The notes: generated by a model not told the origin, from the sequence alone. Positions 54,154 to 64,000 are shown, counted from the first letter of the stretch. The stretch: 64,000 nucleotides of DNA from Budvicia aquatica DSM 5075 = ATCC 35567 (GCF_000427805.1 NZ_ATYS01000026.1:1-64000), one strand, 5' to 3'. Numbers and translations are program-made.

Positions 54154-54372
54154 ATGATGCGTTGTAAGAAGTGTGGGTATGCTGCCCATGCCCGCAGTAG
54201 TTATGAGATAACGATAACGACAAAAGAACGTTATTATCAATGTATAAACATTGAATGTTCACATACGTTTATTGCTCATGAAACTTATGTACGATCGATC
54301 GTTAGTCCCGGAAGTGTTGAGCCAGTTTCAGTACATCCAGTCAACAATACGCAAGCCTCCTTACAGTTATAG
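54154..54372 (+). CDS. ogr: Ogr/Delta zinc-finger late transcription activator
   Basis: The 72 residues equal P2 Ogr. The zinc site is C-x2-C (MRCKKCG) with C-x4-C (CINIECSHTF). R and Y residues of SSYEITITTKERYYQC are family-typical. It recruits RNA polymerase to the late promoters marked by the TGT-N12-ACA dyads in this prophage. GAGGGG precedes the ATG. Confidence 0.93.
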   Translation: MMRCKKCGYAAHARSSYEITITTKERYYQCINIECSHTFIAHETYVRSIVSPGSVEPVSVHPVNNTQASLQL

Positions 54373-54379
54373 TAATATA

Positions 54380-55294
54380 TTATTTCTTACTGGCTGATAT
54401 TGTGAATGCCTTTTCAGGAAAAAAACAATCCGTATGAAGAGCATATGCTAGTAAGTTCTTTAAAGTTAATTCTATTGCATTATCTTTTATGTTTAGCAAA
54501 CCAAAAAGATGGTCAACTATTCTAACAATACTTGATAATACTACTTTAAATTCATCTTCACTTTTAAACGACATCGCCAGATCGGAGGGAGAATTGTTTT
54601 CATAAAAGAACCCATCAGTATCATAGCCAATAAAAAGATAAATACTTTGAATTCTCGTGGCAATTTCTACAAACAGTTGTCCTTTCATCCCTTCGCATAG
54701 CACAGCTTCCGTCTGACTAGAGTGGTTTATATTTGCCAAAAATTTTACATAGTTGAGGCGCTTTTCTATTTCTTGAAATTGAGATGTAAAGCCGCCTGTA
54801 AACGAGGTGTCTACCTTAAAGCTCGCTCCTGATTCAGCAGAGGATTCTTTATATATAGAATAGAATAACTTGTATGTATATTGCATCTCAAAGGTATAGT
54901 TTTTGAGTGTCCCATCATTGTTGACTCTAGTTAATTTCGTTGATGGTAATGTTTTGAATAGGTCGACCATGGCTTTGAGTTGGGTATAAAAACTATCCGG
55001 TAAATTTTTATCAATAGTTAATTGGATCTGTTTTGCTGTTTGAATTGTTCGATGTATGTGAGCGACAATAGCTACTGCTGGAATTGAAATTGACAATAAA
55101 TATAATGGGAATTGGCTGATTTCAAGAAAAGTAACATATGATGCTTTAGAAAAACCGATAGTATAATCACACCATACAGGAACACCCGTAATAAAAAAAA
55201 GTAAAATAGGTATTATTATGGCAAGCTTAAAGGGCCCTTGTTGACTAAGATCTTCATCATTAAATCCGAATAATTTGCTTTTCGTCTTTTTCAT
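54380..55294 (-). CDS. Two-helix membrane protein, prophage cargo (304 aa)
   Basis: Two N-terminal membrane helices (about 24-43 and 60-82, SQFPLYLLSISIPAVAIVAH) are followed by a ~220-residue soluble domain of mixed helix. I do not recognise a family. AAGGA lies 7 bases before the ATG. It is the second gene of a leftward pair, 21 bases after an exported protein, between ogr and the right att, a usual cargo place. The strong AT bias differs from the phage structural genes. A phage-exclusion or fitness role is possible but unproven. Confidence 0.7.
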   Translation of the reverse strand: MKKTKSKLFGFNDEDLSQQGPFKLAIIIPILLFFITGVPVWCDYTIGFSKASYVTFLEISQFPLYLLSISIPAVAIVAHIHRTIQTAKQIQLTIDKNLPDSFYTQLKAMVDLFKTLPSTKLTRVNNDGTLKNYTFEMQYTYKLFYSIYKESSAESGASFKVDTSFTGGFTSQFQEIEKRLNYVKFLANINHSSQTEAVLCEGMKGQLFVEIATRIQSIYLFIGYDTDGFFYENNSPSDLAMSFKSEDEFKVVLSSIVRIVDHLFGLLNIKDNAIELTLKNLLAYALHTDCFFPEKAFTISASKK

Positions 55295-55315
55295 ATACTG
55301 ATCCTTAGTATGTTT

Positions 55316-55891
55316 TTACGGTATAGTAACAGGCTCTAACTCAATGTAGGGTACATCAACTTCACTTGGCTTTATTCTTAATTTTTTTACCACATCTGCA
55401 GTTATTTTTTCATCCTCAAAAATTCCTTTCTTAGCCAGTTCATTGGCGCTTTTTATTGACTGGCTCCATATCTGAATAGCTTTATCAGTTATCTTAATAT
55501 CCGATGCTCTCACATCCCACTTAATACCATTGCATGGCGCACCTGCAGGCCCGCAACCATCCGCATAATACTCAGCCTGAGCCAATAACGCCCCCGATCC
55601 AAGCAGTGACTTAGCCGGAATCAATGAAATACTGACTACGGTAATTTTATCTTTTTCTGTCTTATCATTAACGGCTTGTTTTACCACCGCTGCCCGGCTC
55701 GCTTTATCCTGTGCCGTTGGTGCAATGATGGTTATGCTCGCCCTGAGCCGCTGGCTTCCTATTGATGTATTTGTATCTTGGATAATTTCATAAGCAATCG
55801 GTGTAGCCATCGCGATACTGGCGCAGGCGAATAATGATGATCCTATTATTAATCGGGTTGCAATGTTTCGTAATTTAAGCAAGGTAGTCAT
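55316..55891 (-). CDS. Exported protein of unknown function, prophage cargo (191 aa)
   Basis: A signal peptide (about residues 1-29, ending ASIAMA) is followed by an alpha/beta mature domain. Two cysteines lie close together (YADGCGPAGAPCNGIKWDV), probably a disulfide loop. The family is not recognised with confidence. It is co-transcribed with the membrane protein gene that follows. A periplasmic partner of that protein is a natural inference. Confidence 0.65.
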   Translation of the reverse strand: MTTLLKLRNIATRLIIGSSLFACASIAMATPIAYEIIQDTNTSIGSQRLRASITIIAPTAQDKASRAAVVKQAVNDKTEKDKITVVSISLIPAKSLLGSGALLAQAEYYADGCGPAGAPCNGIKWDVRASDIKITDKAIQIWSQSIKSANELAKKGIFEDEKITADVVKKLRIKPSEVDVPYIELEPVTIP

Positions 55892-56010
55892 ACATAAAAT
55901 CCTATCTATAGTTCAGGGATGGGCTACATACTACATTTGAATAGACATCATCTCATTGACTTTAATGCAGAAACCTATCGCCATTTCATCGCCACTTTTC
56001 GACAGGCATT

Positions 56011-56037
56011 AAAAAGCCCACTTAATAAAGTGGGCTT
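56011..56037 (-). terminator. Terminator of the ileX tRNA
   Basis: AAGCCCACTT and AAGTGGGCTT form a 10-bp stem with a 4-base loop; a T-run follows on the reverse strand. An almost identical copy lies in the left att site. Confidence 0.8.
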
Positions 56038-56108
56038 AACTATCTGAACTTACTACTAAAATTTGGTGGCCCCTGCTGGACTTGAACCAGCGACCAAGCG
56101 ATTATGAG
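56011..56108 (-). other. Prophage right attachment site, inside ileX
   Basis: This 98-bp sequence repeats the left att site with three mismatches (59 bp exact at 56050-56108). It covers the tRNA from the anticodon region to CCA plus the terminator, so integration rebuilt an intact tRNA using phage-borne sequence. The gap 55892-56010 holds one arm-type repeat (55975-55994). Confidence 0.9.
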
Positions 56109-56140
56109 TCGCGTGCTCTAACCAACTGAGCTAAGGGGCC
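56064..56140 (-). tRNA. ileX: tRNA-Ile(CAU), ileX-type
   Basis: The 77-base tRNA has a paired acceptor stem (GGCCCCT/AGGGGCC), D- and T-arms, encoded CCA, and anticodon CAT read from 56106 to 56104. Apart from two bases in the D-arm/anticodon stem it equals E. coli ileX as I recall it, whose C34 is modified to lysidine to read AUA. Its place beside mug and rpoD is as in E. coli. The prophage uses its 3' half as attB. Confidence 0.9.
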
Positions 56141-56284
56141 GAGTGGCGGGGATTATACGGTAATACTTATCCTTTCGTCCATAGCTTGATTGTGCAAGCG
56201 TCGATTTTATGAGCAGTTGTAGGTGGTTGTATTTATTGGTAGCGTAGTCTGTGTATGGTTTAGGCAATAATGGGTAGGGTATTG

Positions 56285-56785
56285 ATGATAACGGATATTT
56301 TGCGGCCCGGCTTACAGGTGGTGTTTTGTGGCATAAATCCCGGGCTGAAAACGGCATCCAGCGGCTTTCATTTTGCCGATGCGACTAACCGCTTTTGGAA
56401 AGTGCTGTATCAGGCCGGATTAACCAAAACGCTTTTAACGCCCGAAGATGAACTGATGCTATTAGATAATAACTGCGGTATTACCATGCTGGTTGAACGA
56501 CCAACGGTACGCGCCGATCAACTCTCCTCAGAAGAACTGAAACAGGGGGGAGCGGCTTTGATTGAGAAGGTCGAATATTATCAGCCCAAAGCCGTGGCTA
56601 TTTTAGGAAAGCAGGCCTACCACATGGCTTTTGGCGTGCGTAATGCTAAGTGGGGTAAGCAGGATATAACGATAGGACAGACTCAGGTGTGGTTATTGCC
56701 TAATCCTAGCGGCTTAAATAGGGCAACGCTGGATCAACTGGCCGATTCATACCGTGAGCTAGGGGTTGCGTTACAGAGCCTCTAA
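56285..56785 (+). CDS. mug: G/U mismatch-specific uracil/thymine DNA glycosylase
   Basis: The 166 residues match E. coli Mug: [20 protein letters not shown] (catalytic Asn in the GINPGL motif), [29 protein letters not shown] and [12 protein letters not shown] (the second active-site motif). It removes uracil and ethenocytosine from mispairs. I use the ATG at 56285 since it aligns with the E. coli start; an ATG at 56270 is the alternative. Confidence 0.95.
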   Translation: MITDILRPGLQVVFCGINPGLKTASSGFHFADATNRFWKVLYQAGLTKTLLTPEDELMLLDNNCGITMLVERPTVRADQLSSEELKQGGAALIEKVEYYQPKAVAILGKQAYHMAFGVRNAKWGKQDITIGQTQVWLLPNPSGLNRATLDQLADSYRELGVALQSL

Positions 56786-56838
56786 GCCACGGAGCAGGCG
56801 ACTGATAATCCCTTGACCTAACGATAAACAAAGCATAA

Positions 56839-56865
56839 TAAAAAACCCGCCGAAGCGGGTTTTTT
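56839..56865. terminator. Bidirectional terminator between mug and rpoD
   Basis: AAAAACCCGC and GCGGGTTTTTT form a GC-rich stem with a CGAA loop, with A- and T-runs on both sides. It can end transcription from both convergent genes. Confidence 0.88.
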
Positions 56866-56892
56866 GACGGTAACGTCTACATCAACGGATGA

Positions 56893-58734
56893 CTAGTCAT
56901 CAAGGAAGCTGCGCAGAACTTCTGAGCGGCTTGGGTGACGTAATTTACGCAGTGCTTTAGCTTCGATCTGACGAATACGCTCACGGGTTACGTCGAACTG
57001 TTTGCCCACTTCTTCTAAGGTGTGGTCAGTGTTCATATCGATACCGAAACGCATACGCAGGACTTTCGCTTCACGGGCTGTCAGGCCGGCTAACACATCG
57101 TGAGTCGCAGAACGCAGGCTTTCAGATGTGGCAGAATCCAGCGGCAGCTCAAGGGTGGTATCCTCGATAAAATCACCCAGATGCGAATCTTCATCGTCGC
57201 CGATTGGCGTTTCCATGGAGATTGGCTCTTTAGCAATTTTCAGCACTTTACGGATTTTGTCTTCCGGCATCAGCATACGCTCAGCCAGCTCTTCCGGCAG
57301 CGGTTCACGACCCATTTCTTGCAGCATCTGGCGTGAAATACGATTGAGTTTGTTGATGGTTTCAATCATATGCACCGGAATACGGATGGTGCGCGCCTGA
57401 TCGGCAATCGAACGGGTGATAGCCTGACGGATCCACCATGTTGCATAAGTTGAGAACTTATAGCCACGGCGGTATTCAAACTTATCTACTGCCTTCATCA
57501 GACCGATATTACCTTCCTGAATCAGATCCAGGAACTGTAGGCCACGGTTGGTGTACTTTTTAGCAATAGAAATAACCAGACGTAAGTTAGCTTCAACCAT
57601 CTCTTTCTTCGCACGGCGGGCTTTCGCTTCACCGATAGACATACGACGGTTAATATCTTTAACCTGTTCGATGGTTAAGCCAGTTTCTTCTTCAATCAAA
57701 CGTAGCTTATGAATGCTGCGTTCAACTTCTTCACTCACGTCTTTTAGCTTTTCAGACCAAGGTTTACCCATGGCTAATGCAGCTGAAAACCAAGTTGAGC
57801 TGGTTTCATTACCGGCAAATAGGGTGACGAAGTTTTTCTTCGGCATTTTACTTTGTTCAACACACAGCTTAAGGATCAGGCGTTCTTGAGTACGCACTCG
57901 GTCCATCATCTGACGCATGTTGTTAACAAGGTAATCAAACTGCTTTGGTACCAGTCGGAACTGCTTGAATACTTCAGATAGCTTTAAGATTTCTTCAACG
58001 GCTTTAGCGTGGCTGCGACCGTGCTCTTTAATGGCTAAACGGGCAGCTTCATATTGTTCACGCAGGTCGTTGAATTTTTCACGGGCTAACTCAGGATCAA
58101 TACCGATATCTTCATCAGCATCATCATCCGCGTCTTCGTCTTCATCGTCGTCATCATCCTGCTCTTCGCTGGATAATTCAGAACCGACATGTGTTGCGGC
58201 AGGCCCGATGGTATCGTCTGCATTAGGGTCGATAAACGCAGTGATAATGTCAGACAGGCGAGTTTCACCGGTCTCAACGCGATCGTATTGCTCTAACAGA
58301 TAGGTAATAGCCTCAGGATATTCAGCAACTGAGCACTGAACCTGATTAATCCCTTCTTCAATACGCTTAGCGATGTCGATTTCGCCCTCGCGGGTTAACA
58401 GCTCAACGGTACCCATTTCACGCATATACATGCGTACCGGGTCCGTTGTCCGTCCGATCTCGGATTCAACGCTAGACAATACTTGTGCGGCAGCTTCTGC
58501 AGCATCTTCATCGGTATCTGCAGTGTTTTCTGCCAGCATTAGATCATCGGCATCAGGTGCTATTTCCATCACCTGAATACCCATATCATTGATCATCTGA
58601 ATGATGTCTTCGATCTGATCGGAGTCGATGATATCTTCTGGCAGATGGTCATTGACCTGAGCATAGGTCAGGTAGCCTTGCTCCTTGCCCAGGGTAACAA
58701 GAAGTTTAAGCTGTGACTGCGGGTTTTGCTCCAT
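56893..58734 (-). CDS. rpoD: RNA polymerase primary sigma factor (sigma-70)
   Basis: The 613 residues equal E. coli RpoD. Regions are clear: 1.1 (start [20 protein letters not shown]), the acidic insert (about 185-215), 2 ([30 protein letters not shown]), 3, and 4 with the helix-turn-helix [20 protein letters not shown]. Last gene of the macromolecular synthesis operon rpsU-dnaG-rpoD. Confidence 0.98.
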   Translation of the reverse strand: MEQNPQSQLKLLVTLGKEQGYLTYAQVNDHLPEDIIDSDQIEDIIQMINDMGIQVMEIAPDADDLMLAENTADTDEDAAEAAAQVLSSVESEIGRTTDPVRMYMREMGTVELLTREGEIDIAKRIEEGINQVQCSVAEYPEAITYLLEQYDRVETGETRLSDIITAFIDPNADDTIGPAATHVGSELSSEEQDDDDDEDEDADDDADEDIGIDPELAREKFNDLREQYEAARLAIKEHGRSHAKAVEEILKLSEVFKQFRLVPKQFDYLVNNMRQMMDRVRTQERLILKLCVEQSKMPKKNFVTLFAGNETSSTWFSAALAMGKPWSEKLKDVSEEVERSIHKLRLIEEETGLTIEQVKDINRRMSIGEAKARRAKKEMVEANLRLVISIAKKYTNRGLQFLDLIQEGNIGLMKAVDKFEYRRGYKFSTYATWWIRQAITRSIADQARTIRIPVHMIETINKLNRISRQMLQEMGREPLPEELAERMLMPEDKIRKVLKIAKEPISMETPIGDDEDSHLGDFIEDTTLELPLDSATSESLRSATHDVLAGLTAREAKVLRMRFGIDMNTDHTLEEVGKQFDVTRERIRQIEAKALRKLRHPSRSEVLRSFLDD

Positions 58735-58890
58735 AAGACGGTATCCACACTTCAGAGTATTTAAATTTTATCGGCTAGGCCGGTCATGATAAGTAGTCGG
58801 GCTATTTTTATCAGCTGTCGCCTTTAATAACAGCTATACGCGGGAACTTATATCCCGCAATGTTCGGCACTTAAGCCGTGATAGGTTGCA

Positions 58891-60642
58891 TTAATCTTTT
58901 TTAGCCAGGGCCATATTTAACGACCATAGCTCTTTGCGTTCTTCAGAACTGAGCCCGTGGGTTCTGTCACGAGCAATTAACTCTTCCTGACGCTGTTCCA
59001 ATACTGAATCATACAGTTTGCCTAACGTATCAAGAAAAGTTGCTTCAATCATGTCCTCTACAATCATGTGGTTCCATGTTGCTAAGGTTTCAAGCTGTTG
59101 ACTAAATTTATTACCACGATATAGCTCTAAAAGTTGCCCGGTGGTTAATCCCGGCTGAGCCATACAGGTGTTGACCAGTTCAATAAACAGTTCGACTCCC
59201 GCCAAACCTGTTTGTTCCAGACCTTGTATAGATGGTATTTGTGCCGCTAACTGTGGGCGCTGAATCAACAGCCCTATTAGTATACGCATAGTTGTACGTT
59301 TTAGCTGCGGCGGTTGATAATTACTCTGCTCGGTCTCAAGCTGTTTAGGCATAAGCTTATCAAGCTGGCTGTCATCAAGAATTCCAAGCTTCTGCCCCAG
59401 CTGTTGGCGCAGATATAAACGTAATGTCTCACCGGGTACTTTGGTGATTAAAGGTAATGCCAGAGTACTTAGTTTAGCACGTCCGTCAGGTGAACTAAGG
59501 TCAACCTGAGGCATTAGTGTATCAAATAAAAAGGTAGAAAGTGGTTGGGCTAGTTCTAAACGATGCTCAAAAGCCTCTTTACCTTCTTTCCTTACTAACG
59601 TATCCGGATCTTCTCCGTCAGGTAAAAACATAAAGCGTAGCTGACGGCCATCAGTTAAATAGGGTAGTGCGGTTTCTAAAGCACGCCATGCGGCTTCGCG
59701 TCCTGCATTATCACCGTCGTAGCAACAAACAACGTTATCGGTACTGCGAAACATCAGCTGGATATGTTCTGCGGTTGTTGATGTCCCTAACGATGCGACA
59801 GCGTAATCGATACCGAACTGTGCCAGCGCGACAACGTCCATATAACCTTCAACAACCAGCAACTTGTTGAGTTGGTTATGGTTTAACTGTGCTTCGTAAA
59901 GACCATATAGCTGGCGGCCTTTATGGAATATTTCTGTTTCTGGTGAGTTCAGGTATTTCGGCGTACCGTTGCCTAAAATACGACCACCAAATGCAATGAC
60001 CCGGCCACGCTTGTCACGGATAGGGAACATAATTCGTTCACGAAACCGGTCATAGCTACGGCCATTATCGTTAGTCACCAGCATTCCGGCATCACTGAGT
60101 GATTCCCGATTCTCCGCTGAGCGACCAAAGCGTTTTAATACGTTGTCCCAACCTGCAGGTGCAAAGCCGATGGCAAAACGCTGTACGATATCATCACTTA
60201 AACCGCGCTGTGCCAGATAGTTACGGGCATCTTGTGACTGCGGCTGGTTGAGTGACTCTTGATAAAACTGCGCCAGAGGCTCCATTAACTGATAGAGACT
60301 TTGCCTTTGGTGCCGTTCAAGTTGGCTACTGCCGGTCCCGGATTCATAAGGAACCTCAAGACTATGCATGCTTGCCAGCTCTTCGATACTTTCTACGAAC
60401 TCTAAGCGATCGAAGTTCATCAGAAAATCAACGGCGTTGCCATGAGCTCCACAGCCGAAGCAATGGTAAAACTGTTTCTCACCGTTTACGGTAAAAGAGG
60501 GCGTTTTTTCATTATGGAAGGGACAACAGGCGTGATAGTTCTTGCCTTGCTTTTTCAGCTTTACACGGGCATCTATCAGATCGACGATATCCGTTCGGGC
60601 CAGCAAGTCATTAATAAATACGCGTGGGATTCGTCCTGCCAT
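58891..60642 (-). CDS. dnaG: DNA primase
   Basis: The 583 residues match DnaG: zinc-binding CCPFHNEKTPSF...CFGCGAHGNAVDF, the RNA polymerase core with the TOPRIM motifs VVEGYMDVVAL and CYDGDNAGREAAWRALE, and the C-terminal DnaB-binding domain (about 435-583). It lays replication primers. The 156-base gap to rpoD has no gene but may hold a secondary promoter. Confidence 0.97.
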   Translation of the reverse strand: MAGRIPRVFINDLLARTDIVDLIDARVKLKKQGKNYHACCPFHNEKTPSFTVNGEKQFYHCFGCGAHGNAVDFLMNFDRLEFVESIEELASMHSLEVPYESGTGSSQLERHQRQSLYQLMEPLAQFYQESLNQPQSQDARNYLAQRGLSDDIVQRFAIGFAPAGWDNVLKRFGRSAENRESLSDAGMLVTNDNGRSYDRFRERIMFPIRDKRGRVIAFGGRILGNGTPKYLNSPETEIFHKGRQLYGLYEAQLNHNQLNKLLVVEGYMDVVALAQFGIDYAVASLGTSTTAEHIQLMFRSTDNVVCCYDGDNAGREAAWRALETALPYLTDGRQLRFMFLPDGEDPDTLVRKEGKEAFEHRLELAQPLSTFLFDTLMPQVDLSSPDGRAKLSTLALPLITKVPGETLRLYLRQQLGQKLGILDDSQLDKLMPKQLETEQSNYQPPQLKRTTMRILIGLLIQRPQLAAQIPSIQGLEQTGLAGVELFIELVNTCMAQPGLTTGQLLELYRGNKFSQQLETLATWNHMIVEDMIEATFLDTLGKLYDSVLEQRQEELIARDRTHGLSSEERKELWSLNMALAKKD

Positions 60643-60678
60643 TAAGCCTCAAATTCGTAAATCTATAAATGAGAATAA

Positions 60679-60705
60679 GCCGCGCTTTCCTTTCGGAAGG
60701 CACGG
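60679..60705 (-). terminator. Attenuating hairpin between rpsU and dnaG
   Basis: On the reverse strand GCCGTGCCTTCC pairs with GGAAAGCGCGGC (imperfect stem, short loop), followed by a T-rich tract. It occupies the place of the internal terminator that lowers dnaG relative to rpsU in E. coli. Confidence 0.5.
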
Positions 60706-60792
60706 CATACTTATATGCAGTTAGCTACAACGAGCTCTAGCTAAAAGACCAACCTGCGCATTAATTGCGCGTTCGGACTAATCCGGAAGAAA

Positions 60793-61035
<243 letters not shown>

Positions 61036-61241
61036 TTAGCTGCTGGCGCTGTGCCAGCTATATTCAAAATGGTGCGGAATTCTACTGCGAATAGGGCCTG
61101 CTTGTAAACCCCTGTTACTGATTCGTTCATCAGAGATTGGAGAAAAATGGCTTTTTTCATTGTATCAACTGCAACCACAACGTCATTATCCGAAACAATC
61201 GGCCATCATACACCTGACCGACCGATTGTTTCAGCAATAAA

Positions 61242-62780
61242 TTATTTTACTGTGCCTTTTATTGGCGAAGAAGAAGGCAGCTGATTTTGAGCTGCTTCTA
61301 CTAGCTGAATAAACTCACCGCGTAGTTCAAACTGGTCACTTCCTTTACCGTCATTCGCCAGCTTAAGGGTGTCATTCAGCGTAAACTTACCGGTAGTCGC
61401 TCCGTTATCTTTTAGCTGTTGAGCAAAAGCGGCAACGGCGGCTGAGAAACGGAAATCTTTACTGCTGTTATTCAGTGCGGTTTCCATTTGAGTTGCCGGA
61501 ACCGGCATCTCTATCCGTTGAGAAGCACCATTACTTGGTTGCTTATAACGAATATGGACCATCGCCATTTCTTTGGTTGAACGTAAGTTACTGTTTGAGT
61601 CTGGCGTATAAATCGGGCCGTAAGCCTCACCAGGCCAGTTTTCATAACCACCCGCAGGAACGACTTCATATAACGCAGTTAATGTCTGACCGGTCACTAC
61701 AGCGCCTTTACTGGCGGCACCGTTGTTGCGTTCTGACTGGTAACCCAGCAGACGATAAGCTTTGACATAGCTCGGGTTAAACTCAACGTTCATGGCGAAC
61801 TCATTGGCAACGTGAGTCTGCGTTGAGTTCAGCTGTTGATCCCAGACTTTATCGGCATCACGGATGTTATCAATATAGGCAGAGACTCCGTTACCTTCAT
61901 AGGCTATTTCAGCCAAAGAAGAAGGCTGGAACTTGCTTACGCCAACGCCTAGGGTTGTCAGCGAAATATTGCCCTGCTGTTGGCTAAAGAAATTCTGAAC
62001 GCTTGGAATATCACTAAAGCCGGCATTGAAGCCGCTGTTTCCGGCCAGAATCACACGATTGATTCCGCCTTGAATATAGCGCTGGTTAGCCAGACTATAG
62101 GCTTGAGCTAAGCGCTCACTGTCTTTACCCGCTTTTCCGCTGGAGATCTTACCAATAGCCGACAGGATCTTATCTCTTTCTGCGCCGGAGGTCGGGGCCA
62201 ATAGCACGCCTTTATCGCCGGATGAAGTGATGATTGACAGCGTATCTTGCTTGGTCAGCTTTTCAGCCAGACGTGTCAGACTCTGTCTAATCAATGCAAG
62301 ATCGGAACCGTCGGTACCCACGAATATCACCAAATTGGCTGCCGGGCGTTCTGCGGCCTTAATATCGTCAGCTTTCACTGCAATACGCAGTAATTTCGTA
62401 TTCTGATTCCAAGGCGTTTGTGATGTCTCGCTCATGGCAGAAAAAGGAATGCGGCCGCGTGGCTGCGGGTAGTCATACGGGAAGAAGTTAACCCACTCGG
62501 CTAATTTGATACCGTTTTTTTCCGGTAAAGCCCCGCGGGTTACTGAACGGCGCATATTGTTATAACTGCCGTTGTTTTGTCCTGCAGACATCAAAATTTC
62601 AGGACCAGTTTGTGTATTTTGTTTATACATCTGGTTTGATGGCTGATCCGGAACTCCCGCTGTTTTAACCGCAGAAGGAAGGTTTGCATTAGGATCACTG
62701 GAGCTACATCCACTGATGGCTAGAGCACTCAGTAATGCCAGAGATGTTATTCCACGTTTAACACTTTGAGCTTTAGTCAT
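61242..62780 (-). CDS. YfbK-like VWA-domain lipoprotein with degenerate metal site
   Basis: The 512 residues have a lipoprotein signal (LLSALAISGC), an N-terminal YfbK-type domain (WVNFFPYDYPQPRGRIPF), a VWA domain (about 150-310) and a C-terminal DUF3520-type domain. Family VWA domains carry DxSxS; here the strand ends LVIFVGTDGSDL. The usual TDGDFNVG is replaced by GNSGFNAGFSD, and the GGSTAG Thr is also missing. Metal-dependent ligand binding is thus probably lost. It sits between tsaD and rpsU. Confidence 0.82.
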   Translation of the reverse strand: MTKAQSVKRGITSLALLSALAISGCSSSDPNANLPSAVKTAGVPDQPSNQMYKQNTQTGPEILMSAGQNNGSYNNMRRSVTRGALPEKNGIKLAEWVNFFPYDYPQPRGRIPFSAMSETSQTPWNQNTKLLRIAVKADDIKAAERPAANLVIFVGTDGSDLALIRQSLTRLAEKLTKQDTLSIITSSGDKGVLLAPTSGAERDKILSAIGKISSGKAGKDSERLAQAYSLANQRYIQGGINRVILAGNSGFNAGFSDIPSVQNFFSQQQGNISLTTLGVGVSKFQPSSLAEIAYEGNGVSAYIDNIRDADKVWDQQLNSTQTHVANEFAMNVEFNPSYVKAYRLLGYQSERNNGAASKGAVVTGQTLTALYEVVPAGGYENWPGEAYGPIYTPDSNSNLRSTKEMAMVHIRYKQPSNGASQRIEMPVPATQMETALNNSSKDFRFSAAVAAFAQQLKDNGATTGKFTLNDTLKLANDGKGSDQFELRGEFIQLVEAAQNQLPSSSPIKGTVK

Positions 62781-63092
62781 TTCAATCTCAACCAGATTAA
62801 TTGTTTATACGTTGGACGGACAAAATAGATGCGCAGCATACCTAGAGTATTGGGTGCGCTCAAGTAGCTTCACGCGATAGTTTATAGAAAATCGTCGAAA
62901 AATGCCGCTAATTGATTATATTTCAGGAGTATTTTTCCTGATGTCAGGGATTGTTGTTTTTGCACTTGCGGCATGTGGTATTATTCACCGATGGCAGGGG
63001 CCGTTTTGTGATGCCCTATTGCTTGTTTTCGGTTTAAGAAAACGAAGGTGCCAATCAATAAATTAATCAATTCAGAGGCTGTTTAGCAGGCT
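62781..63092. promoter_or_regulatory. Divergent intergenic region upstream of tsaD
   Basis: No gene is visible in these 312 bases. A -10-like TATTAT lies at 62979-62984 on the forward strand without a convincing -35. The region must hold promoters for both the lipoprotein gene and tsaD. Confidence 0.3.
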
Positions 63093-64000
63093 ATGCGCAT
63101 ATTAGGTATAGAAACGTCGTGTGATGAAACCGGCGTGGCAATATATGACGATACAATGGGACTCTTGGCTGACCAGTTATATAGTCAGGTCAAACTGCAT
63201 GCGGATTACGGCGGTGTGGTGCCAGAGCTGGCATCCCGCGATCACGTGCGCAAAACGGTACCCTTGATTCAGGCTGCATTAAAACAGGCTAATTTAACCG
63301 CTGCCGATATCGATGGCGTGGCTTACACCGCAGGGCCCGGCTTAGTCGGTGCGCTGTTAGTCGGGGCAACCATTGGCCGCTCACTGGCGATGGCCTGGGA
63401 CGTGCCGGCAATCCCGGTGCATCATATGGAAGGGCATTTACTCGCCCCGATGCTGGAAGATAATCCGCCCGAATTTCCGTTTGTTGCCCTGTTGGTTTCC
63501 GGCGGGCATACACAGCTTATTAGCGTGACGGGCATTGGTGAATATGAGCTGCTGGGGGAGTCGATTGATGATGCTGCCGGCGAAGCCTTTGATAAAACCG
63601 CCAAGCTATTAGGCTTGGATTATCCCGGTGGTCCGCTGTTATCAAAGATGGCACAGCAAGGCATTGCCGGTCGCTTTACCTTTCCTCGCCCGATGACCGA
63701 TCGCCCGGGGCTGGATTTTAGTTTCTCAGGTTTAAAGACTTTTGCTGCCAATACTATTCGTCAGTCCGGTGATGATGAACAAACTAAAGCGGATATTGCG
63801 CGGGCTTTTGAAGATGCGGTGGTCGATACTTTGGCGATTAAATGCAAACGTGCGCTGGATCAGACCGGATTTAGCCGCTTGGTCATGGCCGGTGGCGTGA
63901 GCGCTAACCGTACGCTGCGCAGCAAACTGGCCGCCATGATGGAACAACGTCGCGGCGAAGTCTTCTATGCTCGCCCTGAATTTTGTACCGATAATGGTGC
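63093..64000 (+). CDS. tsaD: tRNA N6-threonylcarbamoyladenosine synthase TsaD (partial, runs off window)
   Basis: The first 302 residues start [20 protein letters not shown] and contain the metal-binding HHMEGH (about residue 110), [12 protein letters not shown], the [17 protein letters not shown] stretch and [13 protein letters not shown]. TsaD transfers the threonylcarbamoyl group to A37 of ANN-decoding tRNAs with TsaB and TsaE. The gene is complete at the 5' end and cut by the window at 64000. Divergent neighbour of the rpsU operon as in E. coli. Confidence 0.97.
   Translation, partial: MRILGIETSCDETGVAIYDDTMGLLADQLYSQVKLHADYGGVVPELASRDHVRKTVPLIQAALKQANLTAADIDGVAYTAGPGLVGALLVGATIGRSLAMAWDVPAIPVHHMEGHLLAPMLEDNPPEFPFVALLVSGGHTQLISVTGIGEYELLGESIDDAAGEAFDKTAKLLGLDYPGGPLLSKMAQQGIAGRFTFPRPMTDRPGLDFSFSGLKTFAANTIRQSGDDEQTKADIARAFEDAVVDTLAIKCKRALDQTGFSRLVMAGGVSANRTLRSKLAAMMEQRRGEVFYARPEFCTDNG

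Noticed and set aside
57965-58303. Serine-rich ORF antisense to rpoD
   Set aside because: It mirrors the acidic Asp/Glu-codon tract of sigma-70 and has no independent support.
61060-61240. LexA box upstream of rpsU, as in E. coli
   Set aside because: No CTGT-N8-ACAG match is visible in this interval; only a short CTGGC/GCCAG hairpin occurs.

Overview
The window comes from a Gram-negative enterobacterium of the order Enterobacterales. The rpsU-dnaG-rpoD operon is flanked by tsaD and mug, an ileX-type tRNA-Ile(CAU) sits next to mug as in E. coli, and an ERIC repeat is present. A Budvicia/Pragia/Limnobaculum-like genus fits my impression of the sequences, but the sequence alone does not prove it.

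Layout. 1-1041: edge of a genomic island (start of a P4-type integrase, leftward) abutting a siderophore-interacting protein gene that lacks its 5' end. 1165-5357: DUF2339/DUF3999 envelope pair. 5358-5997: non-coding, with a ~360-bp element bounded by 24-bp perfect inverted repeats. 5998-9259: DUF1622 membrane protein, a small unknown, a CynX/NimT-type MFS transporter and a RES-Xre toxin-antitoxin pair with a double operator. 9260-10017: ERIC element, Fur-like box and a near-ideal class II FNR promoter. 10018-19381: two consecutive DmsABC-type molybdoenzyme operons, each with an FNR site about 41.5 bp upstream of its inferred start, ending in one shared TorD/DmsD-type chaperone and a NapF-like ferredoxin. 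19557-24497: exported unknowns, a penicillin-acylase-family lipoprotein and an overlapping acyltransferase-3 gene.

24737-56108 is a P2/186-family prophage in the 3' half of the ileX tRNA. A 98-bp att repeat (59 bp exact) flanks it and the tRNA is restored at the right end. It carries integrase, a 186-like CI repressor, Cox/Apl-like and CII-like regulators, a rolling-circle replicase, cos, the complete P2 head, lysis and tail set (Q P O N M L X, holin, SAR endolysin, spanins, R S V W J I H FI FII E/E' T U D) and Ogr. Three TGT-N12-ACA dyads mark the expected Ogr-activated late promoters. Only the tail-fibre assembly gene looks decayed, so the prophage may be functional.

Cargo genes sit at several prophage positions: two translationally coupled genes between cI and int; a reverse-strand gene upstream of the replicase; a LexA-box-controlled 51-residue protein (possible Tum-like inducer); a ParB/sulfiredoxin-fold protein with an 11-copy Thr-Gly-Ser repeat beside a D12-class adenine methyltransferase, at the place where P2 carries tin and old; and an exported-protein/membrane-protein operon between ogr and the right att. 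The ParB-like/methyltransferase cassette is my best candidate for an undescribed system, probably phage defence or DNA modification.

56285-64000 is core genome: mug, rpoD, dnaG, rpsU, a YfbK-like VWA lipoprotein with a degenerate metal site, and the start of tsaD.
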